From Streptomyces syringium (GTDB lineage: Bacteria > Actinomycetota > Actinomycetes > Streptomycetales > Streptomycetaceae), in assembly GCF_017876625.1 (NCBI RefSeq), contig NZ_JAGIOH010000001.1, positions 6,159,501 to 6,223,500 on the forward strand: a DNA stretch of 64,000 bases, read 5' to 3'. The notes under the pieces are model-generated. The model did not search any database and was not told the origin of the DNA. It was given only the letters and a program-made list of their open reading frames with translations. Each line of letters begins with the position of its first letter. The first letter of the stretch is position 1. Position numbers and translations under genes: made by a program. Below are positions 51,646 to 60,355 of the stretch, piece by piece.

Positions 51646-52712
51646 CGGCCGCGGCGGGCGCCCCGGTCGTCAAGTGCCTGGTGTGGGACCTGGACGACAC
51701 GTTGTGGGACGGGGTCGTCCTGGAGAACGACGACCCCGATCCCTTCCCGGCGGCGCTGGAGACCCTGAGCGCGCTGGACAAGCGGGGCATCCTGCACGCC
51801 GCCGCCAGCCGCAGCGAGCCCTCCGTCATCCACCGGCATCTGACCGAGCGCGGCCTCGACGACTGGTTCTGCGCGGTGCGGGTGGGCTGGGGCGACAAGT
51901 CCGCCGCGGTGCGCCGGATCGCCGAGACGCTCGGCATCGGCCTGGACACCGTCGCGTTCATCGACAACGACCCGGCGGAACGGGCGGAGGTCGAGGCCGC
52001 GCTGCCCATGGTCCGCTGCTACCCGGCCGACGAGGTCGACCGGCTTCCGGACCGCCCCGAGTTCCAGCCGGAGCACCTCACCGAGGTGGCCTCCCGGCGC
52101 CGCGAGCTCTACCGCACCGAATGGCAACGCCGCGAGGCCGAAGAGGAGTTCGGAGCCGACCGGCAGGCCTTCCTCGCCTCCCTCGACCTCGTCATGGAGC
52201 TGCGCCCGGCGACCGAGGACGACCTGACCCGGGCCAGTGAGCTGACCATGCGCACGCACCAGCTCAACAGCACCGGGCTGTTCTACGACGCGGACGAACT
52301 GCGGCGGCTGAGCGCCTCACCGGCCCACCGGGTGCGCGTGGCGCGGCTTCGCGACCGGTTCGGCGACTACGGGATCATCGGCCTGGCCGTCACCGAACTC
52401 GTCGGCACCGACTCGGTGCTCCGGCTGATGCTCATGTCCTGCCGGGTCGCCTCACGGGGCGTGGGCAGTGTGCTGCTCGGCCATCTGATCCGGGAGGCCC
52501 TGGCGGACGGCCTCCGGCCCGTCGCGCACTTCGTCCCCACCGACGTCAACCGGAACATGCTCGTCACGCTCCGTTTCGCCGGCTACGAACCGGTCGCCAC
52601 CGAAGGCGACCGCATGGTGCTCAGCGTGAACCCGGACCGTCCGCTGCCGGAGAACCGCAGTCACACCCGCGTGATCAGCGAGGGCGGAGTGAGCGGAGTG
52701 ACGGGGGAGTGA
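51642..52712 (+). CDS. FkbH-like HAD-superfamily glyceryl-ACP synthase
   Basis: A 356-residue two-domain protein. The HAD half has the nucleophile Asp16 and Asp18 in LVWDLDDTLWDG, then AAASRSEP and VAFIDNDPAERAEV. The C-terminal half is a GNAT-like acyl transferase part with Cys in LMLMSCRVASRGVGSVLLG, the Cys position that receives glyceryl in this family. The enzyme takes 1,3-bisphosphoglycerate, removes a phosphate and loads D-glyceryl on the partner ACP. Glyceryl-ACP is then oxidised to hydroxymalonyl-ACP or used for tetronate rings. Confidence 0.88.
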   Translation: MTAAAGAPVVKCLVWDLDDTLWDGVVLENDDPDPFPAALETLSALDKRGILHAAASRSEPSVIHRHLTERGLDDWFCAVRVGWGDKSAAVRRIAETLGIGLDTVAFIDNDPAERAEVEAALPMVRCYPADEVDRLPDRPEFQPEHLTEVASRRRELYRTEWQRREAEEEFGADRQAFLASLDLVMELRPATEDDLTRASELTMRTHQLNSTGLFYDADELRRLSASPAHRVRVARLRDRFGDYGIIGLAVTELVGTDSVLRLMLMSCRVASRGVGSVLLGHLIREALADGLRPVAHFVPTDVNRNMLVTLRFAGYEPVATEGDRMVLSVNPDRPLPENRSHTRVISEGGVSGVTGE

Positions 52713-54613
52713 GACGGGAGACCATGGCGGTGCGCACCGGTGCCCGACACCACGACGGAACGGACCAGGAGCCGTGGTCGGTCCTGGCTGCCTTCCGGCG
52801 GCAGGCCGCCCGCGGACCGGAGAAGACCGCCCTGGTCATCGGGGGAGAGACCCTCACCTACCGGGAACTCGACCGGGCCTCGGCCGGGCTCGCCCGGCTG
52901 CTGTGGCGGCGCGGCGCCCGGCCGGGCCGGGTCGTGTGCGTCCGCGTCGAGCCGAGCGCCCTCGCCGTCATCGCGGTCCTGGCCTCCTTGCGGACCGGCG
53001 CGGCGTGGGCGGCCATCGAACCGGACCTGCCGCCCTCGCGAGTGCGGCAGTTGCTGCGCGACACCGACTGCGCGGTGATCCTCGGGGAAGCGCCCGAGCC
53101 GGACCCGGGCGACGTCACCGCACCGCCGGCCGTGCTCGACGCCGCCGGACTCACGGTGGCGGGCCTCGTCGAGGCAGGCGCCTGCACCCCGGACGACTGG
53201 TTCCCGCCCGTCCCCGAAGGCACCCCCGCCTACCTCGTCCACACCTCCGGATCGACCGGGCTGCCCAAGGGGGTCATGGTCAGCCGCGCCCAGCTCGTGG
53301 CGTCCATCGGCTGCCGGGCCGAGGTCTACGGCACCGAACCGTCCACCTTCCTCATGGCCATGCGGCTGTCCTTCGACGGCATGCTCGGCGGCATGTTCTG
53401 GTCGTTCTGCAACGGCCACACGCTGCTGCTGCCCGGCCTGCGGGAGCTGCGGCAGGTGGGGGAGCTGGCCCGGCTGGCGGCCGAGCACCACGCGACGCAC
53501 CTCGTCGTCGTCCCCTCCTACTACCGGGCACTGCTGGCGGAGAGCCGGCTGCTGCCGGACACCCTGCGGCTGGTCGTGGTCGCCGGCGAGGAGTGCACCC
53601 CGGAACTGGTCCGCACCCACCACGAACGGCTGCCCGGCGCGCTGCTCGTCAATGAGTACGGCCCCACCGAGACCACCATCTCCTGCGTGGTCCAGCCCGG
53701 CCTGGACGCCTCCTGGGACCGGATCCCCATCGGCCGGCCCTGGCCGGGCGCCCTGGCGAGGGTGCTGGACGAGCGGCTGCGCGAGGTGCCCGCCGGGGAG
53801 CTGGGCGAACTGTACATCGGGGGCATTTTCGTGGCCCTCGGCTACGCGGGAGCACCCGGCAGAACCGCCGAGCGGTTCGTCGCGGACCCGTTCGGGCCCC
53901 CGGGTGCGCGCCTCTACCGCACCGGCGACCTCGCGGTCACCGACGAGCGGGGAGCGTTGCACTACCGCGGCAGAACCGATCTCCAGGTGAAGATCCGGGG
54001 CATCCGCGTCGAACTCGGCGAGATCGAGAGCGTCCTGGAGAACCACCCGGCCGTCGGACAGGCGGTGGTGAACTGCGAACGGACCGACGGCGACGAACCG
54101 CGACTGATCGCCTTCGTCACCCCCCGGGCGCCCGGGGCCCCGGCACCCACCGGAGCGGAACTGCGCCGGCACTGCCGGGGATCCCTCGTGGAACAGGCGG
54201 TCCCCGAACGGTTCGTCCCCGTGGCCCGCATGCCGCTCAATACCAGCGGCAAGGCCGACCGGGCCGCGCTGCGGGACCTCCTCCCCACGGATGTCCCCAC
54301 GGGCTCCGCCACGGACGAGGCCCCGGCGTGGCGGGACTGGACCCGTGACCAGCGCACCCTCGGCAGGATCTGGGCGGCCGTCCTGCGGCACTCCGACATC
54401 GGACTCGACGACAACTTCTTCGCCGTCGGGGGGAGTTCGCTGAAGGTCATCGACCTGCACACCCGGATGAACCACGAGTGGCCCGGAGTGCTGCGCATGG
54501 GGGAGCTGTTCGACCTGATCACGATCTCTGCCCAGGCCGCCGCGCTCCACGACCGCCTGGGCACAGGCGCCGGGCGCGAAGCCCCCGCACTCCCGACCGC
54601 GTACGAGCTGTGA
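52709..54613 (+). CDS. Free-standing NRPS adenylation-PCP protein
   Basis: A 634-residue protein. GTG at 52709 is coupled to the FkbH gene; an ATG at 52724 is possible. The adenylation domain has core motifs YLVHTSGSTGLPKGV (A3), NEYGPTE (A5), LYRTGDLA (A7), GRTDLQVKIRGIRVELGEIE (A8) and NTSGKADR (A10 Lys). By my hand alignment the selectivity positions read D-G-Y-V-A-E-I-S-K, which I cannot assign to an amino acid. The PCP has Ser577 in FAVGGSSLKV. There is no condensation domain, so it loads an amino acid onto its own PCP, probably to start the chain or feed the next protein. Confidence 0.9.
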   Translation: MRRETMAVRTGARHHDGTDQEPWSVLAAFRRQAARGPEKTALVIGGETLTYRELDRASAGLARLLWRRGARPGRVVCVRVEPSALAVIAVLASLRTGAAWAAIEPDLPPSRVRQLLRDTDCAVILGEAPEPDPGDVTAPPAVLDAAGLTVAGLVEAGACTPDDWFPPVPEGTPAYLVHTSGSTGLPKGVMVSRAQLVASIGCRAEVYGTEPSTFLMAMRLSFDGMLGGMFWSFCNGHTLLLPGLRELRQVGELARLAAEHHATHLVVVPSYYRALLAESRLLPDTLRLVVVAGEECTPELVRTHHERLPGALLVNEYGPTETTISCVVQPGLDASWDRIPIGRPWPGALARVLDERLREVPAGELGELYIGGIFVALGYAGAPGRTAERFVADPFGPPGARLYRTGDLAVTDERGALHYRGRTDLQVKIRGIRVELGEIESVLENHPAVGQAVVNCERTDGDEPRLIAFVTPRAPGAPAPTGAELRRHCRGSLVEQAVPERFVPVARMPLNTSGKADRAALRDLLPTDVPTGSATDEAPAWRDWTRDQRTLGRIWAAVLRHSDIGLDDNFFAVGGSSLKVIDLHTRMNHEWPGVLRMGELFDLITISAQAAALHDRLGTGAGREAPALPTAYEL

Positions 54614-54640
54614 AGGCGGAAGCATGAACGGAACGGTGAC

Positions 54641-57600
54641 ATGAGCGAGACCGGTACGACGCAGGGCGGCCCGGCCGTCGCGGTGATCGGCATCGCCACC
54701 CGGCTTCCCCAGGCGGACACCCTCGAGGAGTTCCGCGAGAACCTGCGCAAGGGCGTCGACTCCGTACGCCCGATCCCCCGCGAGCGGATCGAGTCCACCT
54801 GCCTCGACCCGTCCGTGGACTACCCGGAGCTGGGATACCTGGACCGGATCGACCTGTTCGACCACGAGCACTTCGGTCTGTCGCGGCGCGAGGCCGAGGT
54901 GACCGACCCCCAGCACCGGCTGGCCCTCCACCTCACCCACGACGTCCTGCAGAGCGCCGGATACGCCGCCGCCGGCCTGCGGGACAGCCGCACCGCCGTC
55001 ATCTTCAGCTCGCCCGGCACCGGCTACGCGCCCCTGGTCCGCGAGCAGGGCACCCTCAGCCTGATGGGCAACATCCCCTTCGGACTGCCCGCCCGGATCT
55101 CCCACCTCTTCGGCTTCACCGGCCCCTGCTACGGCGTGGACACCGGCTGCAACGGCTCGCTCGTCGCGGTGCACCAGGCCTGTCGCGAACTGCGCGACGG
55201 CGACGCGGACTACGCCGTGGTCGGCGGCGTCAGCCTCCGCCCGATCGTGGCCCCGGCGGCCGGCGTGGCGGCCTTCCCCGGCATCAGCTCGCCGACGGCC
55301 AGATCCCGGGCGTTCGACCACCGGGCGGACGGCGCCGGCGGTGGCGAGGGCGGCGCCGTCCTGCTGCTCACCACCCTCGACCGTGCCCTGGCCGACGGGG
55401 CGTTCGTCCACGCGGTCATCCGCGGCAGCGCCGTGCTGCACAACGGCGCGCACTCCGCGACCATCGCCACCCCCAGCGCCCGGTCCCAGGCCGAGGTGAT
55501 CCGCAAGGCCTGGCACCGCGCCGGCCTGGACATCGGATCAGCCGGCTACGTCGAGGCGCACGGATCCGGCACCCGGCTCGGTGACGCCGTCGAGGCGGAG
55601 GGCCTGGCCCTCGCCCGTCCCGTCCGCGACCGGAGCCTCGCGGTCGGTTCGGTGAAGACCAACGTCGGGCACCTGGACCACGCCGCGGGCATCACCGGTC
55701 TGGTCAAGACCATCCTCAGTGTGCGCGACGGCGAGCTGTACCCCTCCCTGCACTTCGAACGGGCGGCGGACGAGGTCGATCTCGACGGCGCCCGCCTGGA
55801 GGTCGTGACCTCGCTCCGGCCGTGGCGGGACGACGACGTCCGCCGGGCCGGGATCAGCTCGTTCAGCCTCGGCGGCATCAACGCGCACTGCGTCGTGGAG
55901 CAGGCACCCCCGACCGCCGTGCCGCCCCGCGCGGACGGCGGGCCCGGGGCCGACGCGGCCCGCCTGGTCGGTGTCTCCGCCCGCACCCGGGCGGACCTCG
56001 TCACCCTCTGCGAGCGGCTCTCGCTCGAACTGCGGCACAGCGACCGGCCGCCCGCCGACATCGCCCGGACGCTGAACGAGGGCCGTGACCACCACCCGTA
56101 CCGCGTCGGCGTGGTGGCCCGCCGGACCACCGAGCTGGCGGTCGCACTGGCCGCCGAGGCCACCTGGCAGCGGCTCGACACTCGCCCGGAGCCGGCAGCC
56201 GGGCCCGCGCCCCGGGTCGTGTTCCTGCTCTCCGGGGACGCCGAACCGGTCCCGCTGCCGGACTGTGACCCGCTGCCGGACCCGCTGCCGGACCGGCTGC
56301 CCGTGCCGGCCGACCGCGTCGCGATGATCCAGGGCCAGCTCGCGGCCCACACCCGGCTCACCCGCGCCGGAGTGGCACCGGACGGCCTGATCAGCTCAGG
56401 GATCTCCCGGTACGCCGTCCGCCACCTCAGGGACGGCCTGAGCGCCGCCGACACGGCCGCGCTGGAACAGGCGACGAGCGGCGCGGACCCGGCCGTGGCC
56501 GGAGAGCCCGTCCGGCCGGAGCGACTGCGCGCCGCGGCGGACGAACAGCTCGCCGCCGGTCCCGTGGTCTTCGTCGAACTCGCGGCCCGGGGAGAGCTCG
56601 GCGCACTGCTGAAGGCCCACCTCGCCGACCGGCCCGACGTCACCGTGCTCACCCTGGACTCCGGCACGGACGGCGTGCTCGACGTGCTCGCCCGGCTCTA
56701 CGAGCTGGGGTGGAACCCCGACTGGTCCGCGCTGGCGGCCGACGCGGGCCCCGGCCGGGGAGCGGGCCGCCGGACGGCGCTGCCCGGCCACCGGCTCCGC
56801 GGCGTCCGCTGCTGGGCCCTGCCCCTGGGCGAGGTCATCTCCTTCGACGGCGTCGAGGGCGCCCGGCAGACGGTGGCGAGTGCGGTGGCGGCCCCGCCCA
56901 CCCGCACCAGCCCGTCGCCGGGGCCCGGGCACGCGCCCGCACCCCTGCCGGTACCGGTGCCGGTGCGGGCGACGCCCCCGGCACCCGTGCCCACGGCGTC
57001 ATCCGCACCGCAGACCGTGCTGAGCTGGCTCCAGGAGTCCCTGACCGAACTGCTCCACGCCGACGCCGTCGCGGCCGACGACGACTACTTCGCCATCGGC
57101 GGAAACTCCATCATCGGATTGCAATTCGTCGAACGCGCACGACAGCGCTACGACGTCCACCTCAAGCTGGTGGACATTTACGATCACCCGGTCGTCGGTG
57201 ATCTCGCGGACGCCCTCTCCGCCCGCATGCCGCGGACCGAAGCCCCGCTTCCGGCACCCGAACCCGTGGCCCTCCCCGCCGCGCCCGACGACGACGGGCA
57301 CCACCTGCCCCCGATCCACCCCGGCCCGGAACTCGTGCTGTCGTACGGGCAGGAACGCATGTGGTTCCACCACCAGCTCGACCCGACCACCACGCTCTAC
57401 AACCTCCCCGGAGTCTCCCGCCACCTCGGGCCGCTCGACATCGACGCCCTGCGGCTCGCCTGGGAGGACCTCGCCCGGCGGCACGAGGTCCTGCGCTCCA
57501 ACTTCGTCGAGGAGGACGGGCGGCCGCACCTGGTCATCCGGCCCGAACTGGGCGACTTCTTCCACTACGTCGACGCCTGCGACGAACCCGACCCGGTGAC

Positions 57601-59386
57601 CGCCGCCCGGGCGGCCGCCGAGGCCGCCACCGACCGGGTGCTCGACCTGGCCCGGGACCCGCTGGTCAACGTCACCGTCGTGCGCTGCGCCCCCGACGAC
57701 TACCTGATGTGCTGGGTGATGCACCACGCGGTCAACGACGGCTGGGCACCCCAGATCCAGCGGACGGAGCTCCTGGAGTTCTACACCGCCCGCACCGAGG
57801 GCCGGGTGCACCGGCCCGCGCCGCTGCCCGTGCAGTACCGCGACTACGCCCGCTGGCAGCGGGAGCTGATGGACGGCTCCCGGCTCGACGGCGAACTGGA
57901 CTACTGGCGCGGGCGGCTGACCGATCCCCCCGCCCTCGAACTCCCCACCGACCGGCCGCGCCCCACCCGGATGGACTTCGCCGGGGCGTCGCACGGATTC
58001 ACCATCCCCGCCGAACTCGTGCGCGAGCTCCGGGCGGTGGGCGGCCGGGAGACCGCCACGCTGTTCATGGTGCTGCTCACCGGACTCAAGGTCCTGCTCT
58101 CCCGCTGGTCCGGCCAGCGGGACATCGTGATCGGCACCCCGACCATCGGCCGCAGCCGCCCCGAACTGTGGGACCTGCTCGGCTTCTTCAACAACACCGT
58201 CGCCCTGCGCAGCGACCTCTCCGGCGACCCGACCTTCCGGGAGCTGCTGCACCAGGTCCGCGGGGTCGTGCTCGGCGCGCTGGACCACCAGGAGATCCCG
58301 TTCGACAAGATCGTGCGTGAGGTCGCGCAGCAACGTGACCCGGGCCGGAACCCGGTCTTCGACGTGATGTACGTCCACCAGACGCTGCCGCCGAACGTCA
58401 ACTTCGGCGAGAACCTGTTCGGGACGGGCAGCGACGAGGACACCGGCCCGTACTTCCCCGGACTGCCCCCGGGCACGGCCAAGTTCGACATCACGGTGGT
58501 CGTCGCCGAGAAGTCGGGCGAGGACTCCCTCGACGTCGTCGTGGAGTACGCCACGCAGCTCTTCGACGCCGGCACGATCGAGGCCCTGACCGACTCCCTG
58601 CTGGAGCTGCTGCGCGCCGCCGCGGCCGACGCGGACCTCCGGTACGGGGAGCTGCCCGTCCGGCCCCCGCGCCGTCCCGCGCCGCCCGCCCCCGAGGAGC
58701 ACGCCCGGCCCGCCGATGACCATCTCGACCACTGGAAGAGGACGTTGACCGGGATGGGTGCCTTCGAGCTGCCCGCCGACCGGTCGCGCCCGCTGGGCAG
58801 CGGCCCGGGCGGCCCCGGCGCCTGCCACACGTTCACCGTCCCCGACGACCTCGCCGCCACGCTGATCCGTACCGGTGCCCGGGACCGGCTGCTCGCGGGC
58901 CTCGCCGCGCTGCTCGGCCGGCGCGCCGAGACGGACGAGGTGGTCATCGGCGTCGACGTGCGGGGAAGCCTGCTGCCGCTGCGGATCCCCCTGGCCGACG
59001 ACCCCGCCTACGACGCCCTCACCGAGCGGGTGCGGGCGGGGATCGCCGCCGGGGAGCACCACCGCGACGTGCCGCTCGCCGACATCGAGCGCGCCCTCGC
59101 CCTGAGCCGGGAGCCCGGCCGGCCCCCGCTGTTCGACGTCACCTACACCCACGGAGGCGTCGCGCCGGCCGCCGGCAGGGCCGTCCACGACCTGGCCTGG
59201 TCCGTGACCGAGGGGCCCGAACCGGCCGGGCTGCACGTATCGGTCGCGTACCGCACGGACATGTTCGACGCCGCGACGGTCTCCGCGCTCGCCGACGACC
59301 TGGTCGCGGTGCTACGAGCCGCCGTCCACGACCCCGGGGCGCCGCTCGCCGGGCCGCCGTTCGCCACCGCCTCGCACGCCGACTGA
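54641..59386 (+). CDS. Hybrid PKS-NRPS: KS, degenerate AT, PCP, C and C-terminal half-C
   Basis: A 1581-residue megasynthase. The KS (residues about 10-430) has Cys170 in VDTGCNGSLVAVH, His307 in EAHGSGT and His344 in NVGHLDHAAG, so it should condense. The next about 330 residues resemble an AT region, but the GHSxG site reads ISSGISRY, the Ser is lost and much of the domain is missing; only the tail (LYELGWNPDWSAL, LPGHRLRGVRCW) looks normal. A carrier follows with Ser823 in FAIGGNSII. A full condensation domain has HH-x3-DG at 1028-1034 (MHHAVNDGWA). The last about 220 residues (DHWKRTLTGMGAFELPADRS onward) look like only the second half of another C domain. Extender supply must come in trans. 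Confidence 0.9.
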   Translation: MSETGTTQGGPAVAVIGIATRLPQADTLEEFRENLRKGVDSVRPIPRERIESTCLDPSVDYPELGYLDRIDLFDHEHFGLSRREAEVTDPQHRLALHLTHDVLQSAGYAAAGLRDSRTAVIFSSPGTGYAPLVREQGTLSLMGNIPFGLPARISHLFGFTGPCYGVDTGCNGSLVAVHQACRELRDGDADYAVVGGVSLRPIVAPAAGVAAFPGISSPTARSRAFDHRADGAGGGEGGAVLLLTTLDRALADGAFVHAVIRGSAVLHNGAHSATIATPSARSQAEVIRKAWHRAGLDIGSAGYVEAHGSGTRLGDAVEAEGLALARPVRDRSLAVGSVKTNVGHLDHAAGITGLVKTILSVRDGELYPSLHFERAADEVDLDGARLEVVTSLRPWRDDDVRRAGISSFSLGGINAHCVVEQAPPTAVPPRADGGPGADAARLVGVSARTRADLVTLCERLSLELRHSDRPPADIARTLNEGRDHHPYRVGVVARRTTELAVALAAEATWQRLDTRPEPAAGPAPRVVFLLSGDAEPVPLPDCDPLPDPLPDRLPVPADRVAMIQGQLAAHTRLTRAGVAPDGLISSGISRYAVRHLRDGLSAADTAALEQATSGADPAVAGEPVRPERLRAAADEQLAAGPVVFVELAARGELGALLKAHLADRPDVTVLTLDSGTDGVLDVLARLYELGWNPDWSALAADAGPGRGAGRRTALPGHRLRGVRCWALPLGEVISFDGVEGARQTVASAVAAPPTRTSPSPGPGHAPAPLPVPVPVRATPPAPVPTASSAPQTVLSWLQESLTELLHADAVAADDDYFAIGGNSIIGLQFVERARQRYDVHLKLVDIYDHPVVGDLADALSARMPRTEAPLPAPEPVALPAAPDDDGHHLPPIHPGPELVLSYGQERMWFHHQLDPTTTLYNLPGVSRHLGPLDIDALRLAWEDLARRHEVLRSNFVEEDGRPHLVIRPELGDFFHYVDACDEPDPVTAARAAAEAATDRVLDLARDPLVNVTVVRCAPDDYLMCWVMHHAVNDGWAPQIQRTELLEFYTARTEGRVHRPAPLPVQYRDYARWQRELMDGSRLDGELDYWRGRLTDPPALELPTDRPRPTRMDFAGASHGFTIPAELVRELRAVGGRETATLFMVLLTGLKVLLSRWSGQRDIVIGTPTIGRSRPELWDLLGFFNNTVALRSDLSGDPTFRELLHQVRGVVLGALDHQEIPFDKIVREVAQQRDPGRNPVFDVMYVHQTLPPNVNFGENLFGTGSDEDTGPYFPGLPPGTAKFDITVVVAEKSGEDSLDVVVEYATQLFDAGTIEALTDSLLELLRAAAADADLRYGELPVRPPRRPAPPAPEEHARPADDHLDHWKRTLTGMGAFELPADRSRPLGSGPGGPGACHTFTVPDDLAATLIRTGARDRLLAGLAALLGRRAETDEVVIGVDVRGSLLPLRIPLADDPAYDALTERVRAGIAAGEHHRDVPLADIERALALSREPGRPPLFDVTYTHGGVAPAAGRAVHDLAWSVTEGPEPAGLHVSVAYRTDMFDAATVSALADDLVAVLRAAVHDPGAPLAGPPFATASHAD

Positions 59387-59419
59387 CGGCACGGACCGAA
59401 CCGAAGGAGATCCCCCACC

Positions 59420-60355
59420 GTGGGTGAACACCAGAACACCGTGCGGGCCCTGGCGGCCGGCGCGACCGTCGGCGTCGTCGGCGCGGGAACCATGGGCATC
59501 GGCGTCGCGCAGTGCTTCGCGGAGGCCGGGCACCCGGTGGTGCTCGTCGACCCCGTCCCCGAGGCGCTGGGCACCGGACCCGCACGCCTGCGCGCCGGGG
59601 TGCGCATGGCGCACCTGCTGCGACGGCGGGACGGGCTGCGGGTCCCGGCCGGGGCGGCGCGCCCCGAGGAACGCGTGACGTGGTCCGCCGACCTCGCCGA
59701 CCTGGCCCCCGCCCTCTTCGTGGTCGAGTGCGCGCGGGAGAAGGAGTCGCTCAAGGAGGAGATCCTGCGGCACCTGGACGAGGTGTGCGGACCGGACACG
59801 GTCTTCGCGTCCTGCACCTCGTGCATCCCCATCACCCGGCTCGGGTCCTTCACCGGCCGCCCCGACCGGGTCATCGGCACCCACTTCATGAACCCGGCAC
59901 CCCTCAAGGACGCCGTGGAGGTCATCCGGGCGCCGCGGACCAGCGACCACACCCTGGAGCTGACCACGGCCTTCCTGGCGGGGATCGGCAAGCGGCCCCT
60001 CGTCGTCCGGGACGCGCCCGGCTTCGTGACCAACCGCGTGCTGATGCTGACGCTCAACGAGGCGGCGACGGTGCTGGGCGAGGGCACGGCCGACGCCGAC
60101 ACCGTGGACCGCATCTTCCAGGACTGCTTCGGCCACCCCATGGGCCCGTTGCGCACCGCCGACCTCATCGGTCTCGACACGGTCCTCGACTCGCTGGAGG
60201 TGCTGCGCGAGCACACCGGCGACGAGCGCTTCCGGCCGTGCGACCTGCTCGCTCGCCTAGTCGCGGAAGGCAGAACCGGCCGCAAGGCCGGTGGCGGCTT
60301 CTACCCCTATGCACAGCACCAGCGCGTCGAGCGAGGAGAGATCCGCCATGGCTGA
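59420..60355 (+). CDS. 3-hydroxyacyl-CoA dehydrogenase-like enzyme of the FkbK type
   Basis: A 311-residue NAD-dependent dehydrogenase starting at GTG behind [28 protein letters not shown] binds [19 protein letters not shown] carries the catalytic His, and [16 protein letters not shown] plus [11 protein letters not shown] complete the fold. FkbK homologues oxidise glyceryl-ACP to the 2-hydroxy-3-oxopropionyl-ACP, after which the FkbI-type enzyme makes hydroxymalonyl-ACP. Unlike the hydroxyacyl-CoA dehydrogenase of the ethylmalonyl-CoA region it is a single unit. It overlaps the next NRPS gene by 8 bases. Confidence 0.87.
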   Translation: MGEHQNTVRALAAGATVGVVGAGTMGIGVAQCFAEAGHPVVLVDPVPEALGTGPARLRAGVRMAHLLRRRDGLRVPAGAARPEERVTWSADLADLAPALFVVECAREKESLKEEILRHLDEVCGPDTVFASCTSCIPITRLGSFTGRPDRVIGTHFMNPAPLKDAVEVIRAPRTSDHTLELTTAFLAGIGKRPLVVRDAPGFVTNRVLMLTLNEAATVLGEGTADADTVDRIFQDCFGHPMGPLRTADLIGLDTVLDSLEVLREHTGDERFRPCDLLARLVAEGRTGRKAGGGFYPYAQHQRVERGEIRHG

